The notes beneath the pieces are model-generated. The model was not told where the DNA came from, did not search any database, and saw only the letters and a list, made by a program, of their open reading frames with translations. Positions 6,097 through 12,724 of a DNA stretch of 12,724 nt are shown here, piece after piece. Both the position numbers and the translations under genes were made by a program. Position 1 is the first letter of the stretch. Every line of letters starts with the position of its first letter. Source of the DNA: an uncultured Pseudomonadota bacterium (GTDB lineage: Bacteria > Pseudomonadota > Gammaproteobacteria > Burkholderiales > SG8-39); the NCBI GenBank assembly GCA_903909415.1, contig CAIVVS010000295.1, positions 1 to 12,724 on the forward strand, given 5' to 3'.

Positions 6097-8031
6097 TCAG
6101 GCATCCCCGGACGCGGTCGCGCGCGCCTGCTGCCAGCCCTGGAACATCAGCGCGCACCACAGCAGGTGCTGCCAGTTGCGCCGGCCCGACAGGTGCTCGG
6201 CCCAGCGGCGCCGTATCGGCGCGGGATCGACCAGCCCGCCCGCGGACAGCGAATCGTCCGTCAGCAGGCCCTCCGCCCAGTCGCGCAGCGGGCCGCGCAG
6301 CCAGGCGTCGATCGGGATGGAAAAGCCCTGCTTGGGGCGGTCGGTGAGCGCGCGCGGCACATGGCGCGCGAGCAACTGGCGCAGCAGCCACTTGCCCTCG
6401 CCGTTCCGGATCTTCATGCCCTCGGGCAGCGACCAGGCGAACGCCACCAGGTCGCGGTCCAGGTAGGGCGTGCGCGACTCCAGGCTGACCGCCATGCTGC
6501 TGCGGTCCACCTTCACCAGGATGTCGTCGGGCAGGTAGGCGAGGCCATCGGCCAGCATCATCGCGCCGGCGGGACCGAGGCGCGCGAGCTGCCGCCCGAA
6601 CGCCTCCGGCACCAGCGCGGGATCGGCTGCGCCCGGCACGATGGCATCGGCGTCGCGGTACACCGCCAGCAGCCAGGCATAGGACTCGGCCATCGAACCC
6701 GCGCCCATCAGCTGCGCGAGCTTGTGCAGCTTGTCGCCCGCCTGCGGCACGCGGCGCGAGCGCGGCAGCAGGGATGCGACGCCATCGGCCAGTCCGGGAG
6801 GCACGGCGCCCATCAGCGCGCCGGCCGCGCGCCGCAGTGGTTCCGGGATGCCGGCCAGTTTGGGTGCGATACGGTGCCGGTTGTAGCCGCCGAACAGCTC
6901 GTCGCCGCCGTCACCCGACAGGCTCACGGTCACCGAGCGGCGGGCCAGGCGTGACACCAGCAGGGTCGGCACCTGCGAGGAATCGGCGAAGGGCTCGTCG
7001 AAGGTGGACGCGAGGCCGCGCACTTCCGCCTGCGCCTCGGCAGCGCTGACGATCAGTTCGGTATGGTCGGTGCCGAGGTGGCGCGCCACGGCACGCGCAT
7101 GCGGCGATTCGTCGTAGCGCGGGTCCTCGAAGCCGATGGAAAAGGTCTTCACAGGCCGGCTGGCGGCGCGCTGCATCAGCGCGACCACGGTGGAGGAGTC
7201 GATGCCGCCGGACAGGAAGGCGCCCAGCGGCACGTCGGCCACCATCTGCCCGCGCACCGCGGCATCCATCAAATGCTCCAGCCGGTCCAGCGCCGCGCTG
7301 TCGGTTCCGCCGAAGGGTTGGTCGTGGCCTCGCACTGCCGCCTGTTCCAGCGACCACCAGCTGCGCGGCGTGGCCTGCGCGTCGCCGGCGCGCAGGCTCA
7401 CCAGGTGGCCGGCCGGCAGCTTGTGCACGCCGCGATGGATGGTCGCGGGCGCCGGTATCCAGCCTAGCCGGAAGTACGCGGCGAGCGCATCGCGGTCGAT
7501 GTCGCCCCGCCAGGCGGGATGCGCCGTCAGCGCCTTCAACTCCGATCCGAACAGCCAACTGTCGCCGACGCACCCGTAGTACAGCGGCTTCTCGCCCATG
7601 CGGTCGCGCGCCAGGTGCAGCACGCGCTCCTGCTGGTCCCACAGCGCGATGGCGAACATGCCGGTGAACTTCGCCAGCGCCGCGTCCAGCCCCCAGCGCA
7701 GCACCGCTTCCAGCAGCACCTCGGTGTCGGAGTGGCCGCGCCAGGTGACCGGGTCCAGCTCGCGGCGCAGCGCCTCGAAGTTGTAGATCTCGCCGTTGAA
7801 CGCAACCTGGTAGCGGCCGCTGCGGTCGGCCATGGGCTGCGCGCCGGTGGCGCTCAGGTCCACGATGGACAGGCGCCGGTGGCCGAGCGCGATGCCGGCT
7901 GCGCCATCGGCCCAGGTGCCGCGCGCGTCGGGACCGCGGTGCGCCAGCCGGTCGGCCATGCGCCCGGCGAGCGCCGCCAGCGTCGCGTCGTCAGCGCTCC
8001 GTGTCGAAAGCAGGCCGGCGATGCCGCACAT
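6097..8031 (-). CDS. asnB: Glutamine-dependent asparagine synthase-like amidotransferase
   Basis: Complete 644-residue two-domain enzyme. The N-terminal class II glutaminase begins MCGIAGLL, so Cys2 becomes the catalytic nucleophile after Met removal, and continues with HRRLSIVDL (51-59), FNGEIYNF (78-85), SDTEVLLE (101-108) and [12 protein letters not shown] (142-153). The synthase domain has the ATP-pyrophosphatase loop SGGIDSS (274-280), [46 protein letters not shown] and [13 protein letters not shown]. All catalytic elements look intact. It hydrolyses glutamine and uses ATP to amidate a carboxylate. In surface-polysaccharide loci such proteins are thought to amidate uronic acids or similar sugars (WbpS-type) rather than make free asparagine; that role is inferred here from context. 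Translation should be efficient: GGAGG lies six bases before the ATG, inside the last codons of the upstream GT2 gene, and the junction is CTGAGCATG. Confidence 0.92.
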   Translation of the reverse strand: MCGIAGLLSTRSADDATLAALAGRMADRLAHRGPDARGTWADGAAGIALGHRRLSIVDLSATGAQPMADRSGRYQVAFNGEIYNFEALRRELDPVTWRGHSDTEVLLEAVLRWGLDAALAKFTGMFAIALWDQQERVLHLARDRMGEKPLYYGCVGDSWLFGSELKALTAHPAWRGDIDRDALAAYFRLGWIPAPATIHRGVHKLPAGHLVSLRAGDAQATPRSWWSLEQAAVRGHDQPFGGTDSAALDRLEHLMDAAVRGQMVADVPLGAFLSGGIDSSTVVALMQRAASRPVKTFSIGFEDPRYDESPHARAVARHLGTDHTELIVSAAEAQAEVRGLASTFDEPFADSSQVPTLLVSRLARRSVTVSLSGDGGDELFGGYNRHRIAPKLAGIPEPLRRAAGALMGAVPPGLADGVASLLPRSRRVPQAGDKLHKLAQLMGAGSMAESYAWLLAVYRDADAIVPGAADPALVPEAFGRQLARLGPAGAMMLADGLAYLPDDILVKVDRSSMAVSLESRTPYLDRDLVAFAWSLPEGMKIRNGEGKWLLRQLLARHVPRALTDRPKQGFSIPIDAWLRGPLRDWAEGLLTDDSLSAGGLVDPAPIRRRWAEHLSGRRNWQHLLWCALMFQGWQQARATASGDA

Positions 8032-8033
8032 GC

Positions 8034-8927
8034 TCAGCCTCCCTTCGCGGCGCGCTGGCCGCGCGCTGCATGGAGTCGTTCCACCACCGCCTGCCAGGCG
8101 GCGAGATCCACCTCACCCAGCGGCGCCATGCGCCTGCGGTTGGCCCAGTCATCCAGGCCCAGCAGCTTCTGCCCCGCATCGACCGCCATCTTCGCGGCCT
8201 GCAGGGACACGCCACGCGCTGCCTGCCACCACAGGCCGCGCCGTCCCGCCTCGCGCAGGATGGAGCGCGAGAAGTTCAGCCGGCCGCGCGCGCGCTTGGC
8301 CAGCGACGGCGATTCCATGCGGTAGCCGAACAGCACTTCCGGCACGCTGGCATAGCGGCTGCTGTCGTGCGCGGTGAGCAGCAGGTCCTGGTCCTGGGTC
8401 TTGCGGTAGTCCTCGCGGTAGCGATGCTTGCGGAACCATGCTGTGCGCCCGCACCAGGTCGGGTGCGCGAGGTGGAAGCCCTGCCAGGGATCGGCGCAGA
8501 TCTGTTCGTGGGTCTCGCGCGGCAGGTAGCGCGACACCGCGCGGTCGGCGGCGTCGATCACCACCACGCCGCAGCCGGCGAGGTCCACCGCAGGCTGCGC
8601 GTCAAGCAGCGCGAGCTGGGCTTCCAGCCGGCGCGGCCAGGCGATGTCGTCCGCGTCCATGCGCGCGAACAGCGGCGTGTCGGTCCGGTCCACCAGCTGG
8701 TTCAGGCGCGTGGCAAGACCCAGGTTGCGGCCGTCGGCGATCACCTCGATGCGCGGGTCAACGAAGCTGCGCGCGATGGCCAGCGACGCGTCGCGCGAGC
8801 CGTCGTCCACCAGCAGCAGTTTCCAGTCGGGCAGGGTCTGCCAGCGGATCGACTCGATCGCATCGGCCAGGGTGCGGGCCGAGTTGTAGACCGCCATGGC
8901 GATGGTGACGCGCGCGGGATCGGCCAT
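8034..8927 (-). CDS. Glycosyltransferase family 2 (GT-A, inverting)
   Basis: Cytoplasmic GT-A enzyme of 297 residues. [20 protein letters not shown] (7-26) is the first nucleotide-binding strand, DDGSRD (41-46) follows, and ARMDADD (88-94) carries the DxD metal and UDP-sugar site. [14 protein letters not shown] (155-168) and QDQDLLL (178-184, in the place of the usual ED acceptor/base motif) complete the GT2 core. The last ~80 residues are a basic, helix-prone tail without transmembrane signature. It should add one sugar to the growing undecaprenyl-linked chain; donor unknown. The start is ATG 8927, two bases after the previous stop (CTGAGCATG) with GGAAAG just upstream. The stop is followed two bases later by the AsnB-like start. 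Confidence 0.9.
   Translation of the reverse strand: MADPARVTIAMAVYNSARTLADAIESIRWQTLPDWKLLLVDDGSRDASLAIARSFVDPRIEVIADGRNLGLATRLNQLVDRTDTPLFARMDADDIAWPRRLEAQLALLDAQPAVDLAGCGVVVIDAADRAVSRYLPRETHEQICADPWQGFHLAHPTWCGRTAWFRKHRYREDYRKTQDQDLLLTAHDSSRYASVPEVLFGYRMESPSLAKRARGRLNFSRSILREAGRRGLWWQAARGVSLQAAKMAVDAGQKLLGLDDWANRRRMAPLGEVDLAAWQAVVERLHAARGQRAAKGG
8038..8042 (-). promoter_or_regulatory. Strong Shine-Dalgarno for the AsnB-like gene
   Basis: GGAGG on the minus strand, six bases from the ATG at 8031. It is encoded by the Lys-Gly-Gly end of the preceding glycosyltransferase gene, so ribosomes ending that gene stop between the site and the new start. It is the best ribosome-binding site in the operon and confirms the MCGI start. 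Confidence 0.7.
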
Positions 8928-8929
8928 GC

Positions 8930-10111
8930 TCAGCTTTCCGCGTAGAACAGCCGGCCGGGCAGGCCGCGCGCGCCGTAGGTGTGGCGCGGCGCGATGCGCC
9001 AGCAGAGCTCGAACAGCGCGCGCCGCGCCGCCCGCGGGCCGCGCTTGCCGAATGCGGCATTGAAGGGGATGAGCAGCAGGCCACGCAAGAGGCTCAGCGC
9101 GGCAGTCATGCGGTGGCCGGCCGCTGCCTGCTCGAAGCGCGTCATGTCCGGCACGACGCTGGCCCGCGCCGCCGGCAGCAGGGCCAGCAGTTCGGCGAAG
9201 CGGCGCTCGTAGGTGTGCTCGGCCGCGATGCGTGCATGGCCGGCAGCGGCGATCGCATCACGCGTCGGGGTATCCGAAAGCAGTCGCCTGGCCTGCTCCA
9301 CCAGCTGCGCCTCGCCGTCGAAGCACACCACCTCCACGCCCGGCCGAAGGTAGTCCTCCAGGCCCGGCGTAGCCTCGCTCAGCAGCAGGCCGCCGCTGGC
9401 GCAGACCTCGAATACCCGCGCCTTGATCTGCCGGGGCGTGCCTGCGACGGACGCTTCGCTGAAGTTCAGGCTGATGACAGAGTCGTTCACGATCTCGGGT
9501 ATGCGCGCGGCCTCCACCGGACCTGCGGGCCAGCCATGGCCGAAGCAGGCGACTTCCACGCCGGCGCGCTGGAGGTGCCCGACCGTCGCGGCGCGCTTGC
9601 CGTAGGCCGCGCCGATGAAGGAGACCGGGTAGCGGCATTGCTCGGCGGGCCTGGGCGCGCGCAGCAGCGCGGCCGGCGCGCCCCATTGCGTGAGTGCGAC
9701 CTGCGCGTGGCCGTCGGCGCGGTACCAGGCAGGAGCCTGCGGGCAGGTGGTGGCGGCGACATCGAACCATCCGGCGATGTGGCGCGTGAAGCGCGGGTAC
9801 TTCCAGGAATCGTCGGTGGACCAGTGGATGAGGCGCGGGCCGGCGGCGCGTACCAGCGCCAGGGTCTCGGTCCAGACCTCGTAATGCATCAGCACGCACA
9901 GCAGCACATCCGGGCGTTCGCGGCCGACCGTCTCCAGCAGCGCGCGGTTCAGCGCGGCGAAGTCGGGTCGGGTGTCGCGCCGGAACGAGTCGAACAGCAG
10001 CACCTCGTGGCCGAGCGCGCGCAGCGCTGGCAGGAAGCTCGCGTGCTCGTAGCCTTCGCCGCGCGCCAGGTCGCCGTAGGCATGCTCGCCGAATACGCAG
10101 AGGATTTTCAT
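8930..10111 (-). CDS. CgeB-like glycosyltransferase (Glyco_trans_1_2 type) with C-terminal tail
   Basis: Protein of 393 residues resembling CgeB/GT4-like proteins often labelled spore-maturation-like but widespread in polysaccharide clusters. The N-domain starts MKILCVFG and has ARGEGYEHASFLPALRALGH, PDVLLCVLMHYE (67-78) and HWSTDDSWKYP (96-106), a region typical of CgeB relatives. The C-domain has PVSFIGAAYGKR, NDSVISLNFSE (199-209), TPRQIKARVFEVCASGGLLL (215-234) and PGLEDYLRPGVEVVCF, the Glyco_trans_1_2 signature. About 60 residues after the GT-B fold (330-393) form an extra Arg/Ala-rich tail of unknown role. The start is ATG 10111, overlapping the FkbM stop as ATGA, so the two are probably translationally coupled; the longer open frame back to 10879 is a shadow of the methyltransferase gene. 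The sugar transferred cannot be told. Confidence 0.82.
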   Translation of the reverse strand: MKILCVFGEHAYGDLARGEGYEHASFLPALRALGHEVLLFDSFRRDTRPDFAALNRALLETVGRERPDVLLCVLMHYEVWTETLALVRAAGPRLIHWSTDDSWKYPRFTRHIAGWFDVAATTCPQAPAWYRADGHAQVALTQWGAPAALLRAPRPAEQCRYPVSFIGAAYGKRAATVGHLQRAGVEVACFGHGWPAGPVEAARIPEIVNDSVISLNFSEASVAGTPRQIKARVFEVCASGGLLLSEATPGLEDYLRPGVEVVCFDGEAQLVEQARRLLSDTPTRDAIAAAGHARIAAEHTYERRFAELLALLPAARASVVPDMTRFEQAAAGHRMTAALSLLRGLLLIPFNAAFGKRGPRAARRALFELCWRIAPRHTYGARGLPGRLFYAES

Positions 10112-10950
10112 CGCGCCGTCGGCGCTGCCCCGTCGCGTGTGAACAGGTAGTTGTAGGTGCCCGAGTCGCAGCGCCCGGCAGCGGCCCAGCGCGCCACGTC
10201 CTCGCGAGTCACCGCGCGGCGCGCCGCGTTCGCGGTCACCGCCGCATAGCCGCGCGAGAAGAACAGCTCGAAGGTGGCGGCGTAGTCCGGGTTCGCGCCA
10301 TTGGGGAAGTTCTCGGTCAGGCAGATCTCCACCAGCCAGCGCGGCGCGGGCGCGCGGTCCAGGGTCGCGACCGCGCCTTGCAGCAGGCCGAACTCCGCGC
10401 CTTCCACGTCCACCTTCACCAGCAGGCGCTCGCCGGGAAAACGATGTGCAAGCACCAGGTCCAGCGTCGACAGCGCGATGCGCTGGCGCAGCGGCGTGTT
10501 GTCCGGCAGCCCGGCCCAGCCACCGAGCAGCGAGGCGCCGGTGTCCGCGCCGAAAATATCCGCAATGCCGGGCCGCGCGGCCAGGCCCGCGGCCACCACC
10601 TCGGCATCGTCCCAGCCGTTGGCCGTGAGGTTGGCAAGCAGCAACTGCAGGTTGGCGGCCAGCGGCTCCACCGCCAGCACCGGGCGTCCGGCCGCGCGCG
10701 CGAGGCAGGCATAGAAACCGATGTTCGCGCCCACGTCCACCAGCCGGTCGCAATGCGCCAGCTGCTCGCGAACCAGCGCGACTTCGTCGGGCTCGAAAGT
10801 GCCGGCCTGCATCTGTGCATTGCCCGCCATGCGGAACCCGAACGGCGTCTCGGTGGGCGCGGCGCTCGCGGCGCGCCACTGGCGCAGGCTCTGCACCAGC
10901 CAGGCGGCGAGCGGAATGCGGCGCAGACCCTGTCTCAGGGGATTGGCCAT
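10108..10950 (-). CDS. FkbM family SAM-dependent methyltransferase
   Basis: Soluble class I methyltransferase of 280 residues. Motif I is LVDVGANIGFYACLA (70-84), followed by the acidic ribose-binding LAVEPLAAN (92-100), LANLTANGW, and LLVKVDVEGAEFGLLQGA (176-193), the FkbM hallmark K-x-D-V-E-G-A-E. It would O-methylate a hydroxyl, in this setting most likely of a sugar in the repeat unit or at the chain end; the position is inference. The first 40 residues are basic and amphipathic and may sit at the membrane surface. The start ATG 10950 directly abuts the stop of the upstream gene (TGAATG), with GGAAGG (10956-10961) five bases before it, a good ribosome-binding site. The 3' end overlaps the CgeB-like gene start by four bases (ATGA). 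Confidence 0.92.
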   Translation of the reverse strand: MANPLRQGLRRIPLAAWLVQSLRQWRAASAAPTETPFGFRMAGNAQMQAGTFEPDEVALVREQLAHCDRLVDVGANIGFYACLARAAGRPVLAVEPLAANLQLLLANLTANGWDDAEVVAAGLAARPGIADIFGADTGASLLGGWAGLPDNTPLRQRIALSTLDLVLAHRFPGERLLVKVDVEGAEFGLLQGAVATLDRAPAPRWLVEICLTENFPNGANPDYAATFELFFSRGYAAVTANAARRAVTREDVARWAAAGRCDSGTYNYLFTRDGAAPTAR

Positions 10951-11739
10951 TCAGACCTTCCCTGCCGGGTGCACGGACTCGCGCACGAACTCAAACAGGC
11001 CGCAGCCATAGTCCAGGCCGTCGGCCGACTCGGGCGCGACGCCCTCATGCAGGGCGCCCGCATCGTCCACCAGCGAAAAGGTCTCCAGCTTCAGGGCAGC
11101 GAACAGCGCCACCAGGCTGCGCGGCGCGAACACGCGGTGCGCGTTGAAGCAGGTGCGCTCGCGGCCCACCGGGGTGGACAGCAGCAGCCTGCCGCCCGGG
11201 GCCAGCACGCGCGCCAGCTCGGCTGCGGTGCGCGCGCTGCCGCCCGGATCGAGCGCGTCGCCGTATCGGCCCAGGCCGACATGCTCGATCACGTGCAGGC
11301 AGGACAGCGAGGTGATGCTGCCGTCGGCGAAGGGCAGGTGGTTGGCATCGCCCGCGACGCAGGACAGTCCCGGGATGCTGGCGCGCAGCGGCCGGTAGTC
11401 GACGAAGACCGTGGGCACCTGGGCGCAGAGCACGCCCATGGTGAGCACGCTGGAGCCGATGTCCACGTGCTGGGCGGGGCGGGCCGCCGCGATGCGTCGC
11501 GCCAGCCAGGCGCCCTGGTGGAAGTAATGCGCGTCGAACGGCGTTTCGCGCACATGGTCGCCCAGGCAAGGGTAGGCGTCGGCCAGCGCGGGCACGGCCT
11601 GCCCCTGCTCGCGCGCGAGCTTCGCGTAGCGGCGCCAGTCCGAGGCGTAGCGCGGCAGGTGCGGCGCGCGCAGCAGCGGCAGCGGCGTCATCAGCGCCAG
11701 CCCCCAGTTGCGCAACAACGCATAGAGCGTGCCCTTCAT
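10951..11739 (-). CDS. DUF268 family protein, methyltransferase-like
   Basis: Protein of 262 residues with a Rossmann methyltransferase layout and the DUF268 signature. HVDIGSSVLTMG (91-102) stands in the motif I place with S replacing the usual G-x-G. It is followed by VFVDYRPL (111-118), GDANHLPFADGSI (130-142), SCLHVIEHVGLGRYGDALDP (146-165), the family hallmark H-x-x-EH-x-GLGRYGD, then ARVLAPGGRLLLSTPVG (176-192) and FNAHRVF (198-204). Family members are widespread, often near polysaccharide genes, and have no biochemical function known to me; SAM binding is plausible from the fold. The start is ATG 11739, 22 bases after the upstream GT2 stop, chosen because MKGTLYALLRNW begins the conserved protein; the frame is open to 11820 inside the GT2 gene. 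The stop directly touches the FkbM start, so the two genes are tightly coupled and may act on the same glycan. Confidence 0.85.
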   Translation of the reverse strand: MKGTLYALLRNWGLALMTPLPLLRAPHLPRYASDWRRYAKLAREQGQAVPALADAYPCLGDHVRETPFDAHYFHQGAWLARRIAAARPAQHVDIGSSVLTMGVLCAQVPTVFVDYRPLRASIPGLSCVAGDANHLPFADGSITSLSCLHVIEHVGLGRYGDALDPGGSARTAAELARVLAPGGRLLLSTPVGRERTCFNAHRVFAPRSLVALFAALKLETFSLVDDAGALHEGVAPESADGLDYGCGLFEFVRESVHPAGKV

Positions 11740-11761
11740 CCCTGATTCACCAAGGTCATGT

Positions 11762-12547
11762 TCAGCGCGACCCCGCCGGGTGGTACAGGCCGAGCGCCTG
11801 AGCCAGCGCGCGCGCGGCAAAGCGCAGCCGGTAGTAGGCGCGTATGCCGAGTTCGCGCGTGCGCGAGTCCAGCCGGCCGTTCTTCCTGAGCGCGCGCAGG
11901 TTCTCTTCCACCACGCGCATCGGGTCGAGCGTGCTGGCCCCGCCTGTGCGCACCCGCGTCACCAGCAACGGCGCGCGCACCGCGCCGACCTCGGGCACGC
12001 CGCGCAGCAGCAGTTCGTAGTCCATCGCCATGCGGAAGGACGTGTCGAAGTTGCCGTGGCGCGCGAAGTAGTCCTTGTGCACCAGCATGCCGGGGTGGGG
12101 CAGCATGGCGAAGTTCAGGAAGCGCCCGCGGTCGTAGTCGATGCAGGCGCGGTACAGCACGCGGCCGCTGTCGCGCTCGACCAGGTCGCAATCGCCGTAG
12201 ACCACCTGCGGCCAGCCGGCCTGCGCCGCATGCGCGAGCAGGCCGGACAGCGCCTGCGGCGAGGCGAGCGCGTCGTCGGCATTGAGGAACATCACGTAGT
12301 CGCCAGTGGCGCGTGCCAGTCCCTTGTTGAATGCGTCGGCGATACCGGCGTCCGGTTCGCTGACCCAGCCGGCCAGGCTGCCGGCGCGACGGTTGATCGC
12401 CTCCAGCGTGCCGTCGGTCGATCCACCGTCCACCACCCAGTACTCGATCGAGGGATGGTCCTGGGCCAGCACGCTGTCCATGGTCTGCTCGACGAAGGGC
12501 ATGCCATCGCGCACCACGGTGATGACGCTGATGCGGGGCGGGGTCAT
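11762..12547 (-). CDS. Glycosyltransferase family 2 (WcaA-like)
   Basis: GT-A enzyme of 261 residues. RISVITVVRDGMPFVEQTM (5-23) gives the N-terminal strand, VVDGGSTDGT (38-47) the uridine-binding loop, SEPDAGIADAFNKGL (63-77) and YVMFLNADD (84-92) the metal-binding DxD-type site. HPGMLVHKDYF (151-161) and FRMAMDYELLLR (171-182) are the acceptor-side block with the AMDYEL catalytic-base region. SEPDxGIxDAxNKG is typical of WcaA-like GT2 enzymes of colanic-acid and O-antigen loci. The C-terminus from about 215 is a basic region ending HPAGSR. The start is ATG 12547, overlapping the stop of the partial upstream glycosyltransferase as ATGA. Cytoplasmic; substrate unknown. Confidence 0.92.
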   Translation of the reverse strand: MTPPRISVITVVRDGMPFVEQTMDSVLAQDHPSIEYWVVDGGSTDGTLEAINRRAGSLAGWVSEPDAGIADAFNKGLARATGDYVMFLNADDALASPQALSGLLAHAAQAGWPQVVYGDCDLVERDSGRVLYRACIDYDRGRFLNFAMLPHPGMLVHKDYFARHGNFDTSFRMAMDYELLLRGVPEVGAVRAPLLVTRVRTGGASTLDPMRVVEENLRALRKNGRLDSRTRELGIRAYYRLRFAARALAQALGLYHPAGSR

Positions 12548-12724
12548 CGCGTGCCCCAGGCGGCGCGCACCGGCGCGAAGCCGTCCAGCGCGTCCAGCAC
12601 GGATTCGGCGAACACCGCGCCGGTGGTGCGCAGCGCGCGGCCCCGGCCACGCTGGCGCAGGCCTTCCGCGAGAGCGGCGTCGCCGAGCACCGAGGCGATG
12701 GCCGCGGCGAACGTGGCGGGCGAA
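12544..12724 (-). CDS. C-terminal fragment of a glycosyltransferase (GT4-like)
   Basis: Partial gene that enters from the right edge; the last 59 codons are visible. The minus strand reads SPATFAAAIASVLGDAALAE, then GLRQRGRGRALRTTGAVFAE, and ends LDGFAPVRAAWGTR. The pattern of an Ala-rich helix, a Leu-Gly-Asp, then LRxRGRxRA and an aromatic-containing helix is what the last two helices of GT4 glycosyltransferases look like. Without the catalytic domain this is a family-level guess from context and helix pattern. Its TGA overlaps the next gene's ATG (ATGA), placing it in the same operon. Confidence 0.55.
   Translation of the reverse strand, partial: SPATFAAAIASVLGDAALAEGLRQRGRGRALRTTGAVFAESVLDALDGFAPVRAAWGTR

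Noticed and set aside
6095..6391. N-terminal extension of the GT4 gene
   Set aside because: It lies wholly inside the AsnB-like gene and reads as low-complexity Ala/Arg/Pro; the GT-B fold starts at MAGRIAFF from ATG 6094.
10112..10879. N-terminal extension of the CgeB-like gene
   Set aside because: It is antiparallel-free shadow of the FkbM methyltransferase in another frame; MKILCVFG at 10111 is the natural start with an ATGA overlap.

Overview
The window is a surface-polysaccharide (lipopolysaccharide O-antigen or capsule/exopolysaccharide type) biosynthesis locus from a very GC-rich Gram-negative bacterium. An O-antigen ligase-type membrane protein, two heptosyltransferase-type (GT9) enzymes and a WecA-type undecaprenyl-phosphate sugar-phosphate transferase point to Pseudomonadota. 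The GC content (about 70% by eye) and gene style fit a beta- or gammaproteobacterium such as a Xanthomonadaceae or Burkholderiales member, but nothing in the window fixes the genus.

Layout. (1) 1-152, minus: the first ~50 codons of a GT9 glycosyltransferase that runs off the left edge. (2) 153-261: a divergent intergenic region with a TATAAT hexamer. (3) 262-2528, plus: an O-antigen ligase/polymerase-family membrane protein followed by a second GT9 enzyme, joined by a GTGA start/stop overlap. (4) 2513-4872, minus: a WecA-like initiating transferase preceded by an alkaline-phosphatase-superfamily-like protein whose usual metal ligands and nucleophile look replaced; these two are also joined by GTGA. 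The WecA-like gene meets the plus-strand GT9 gene tail to tail with a 16-bp overlap. (5) 4873-4954: a short AT-rich island with a good sigma70-like promoter reading into group 4. (6) 4955 to beyond 12724, minus: a tightly packed operon. In transcription order it holds a GT4-like glycosyltransferase C-terminus (partial), a GT2, a DUF268 methyltransferase-like protein, an FkbM methyltransferase, a CgeB-like glycosyltransferase, a second GT2, an AsnB-type amidotransferase and a GT4. Its promoter lies beyond the right edge.

How the genes would work together (inference): the WecA-like enzyme loads the first sugar-1-phosphate onto undecaprenyl phosphate. The GT4, GT2 and CgeB-like transferases extend the repeat unit on the cytoplasmic face. 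FkbM and possibly the DUF268 protein methylate it, and the AsnB-like enzyme may amidate a uronic acid or similar carboxyl group. The ligase-family protein would transfer or polymerise the finished chain in the periplasm. No flippase, ABC exporter, chain-length regulator or nucleotide-sugar synthesis gene is present, so those functions must be encoded elsewhere.

The least ordinary gene is the 434-residue phosphatase-like protein at 3568-4872. Everything else belongs to recognisable families in a common type of locus; I see no convincing wholly new system, no mobile elements, no RNA genes and no CRISPR. No gene-free stretch longer than about 110 bases exists.
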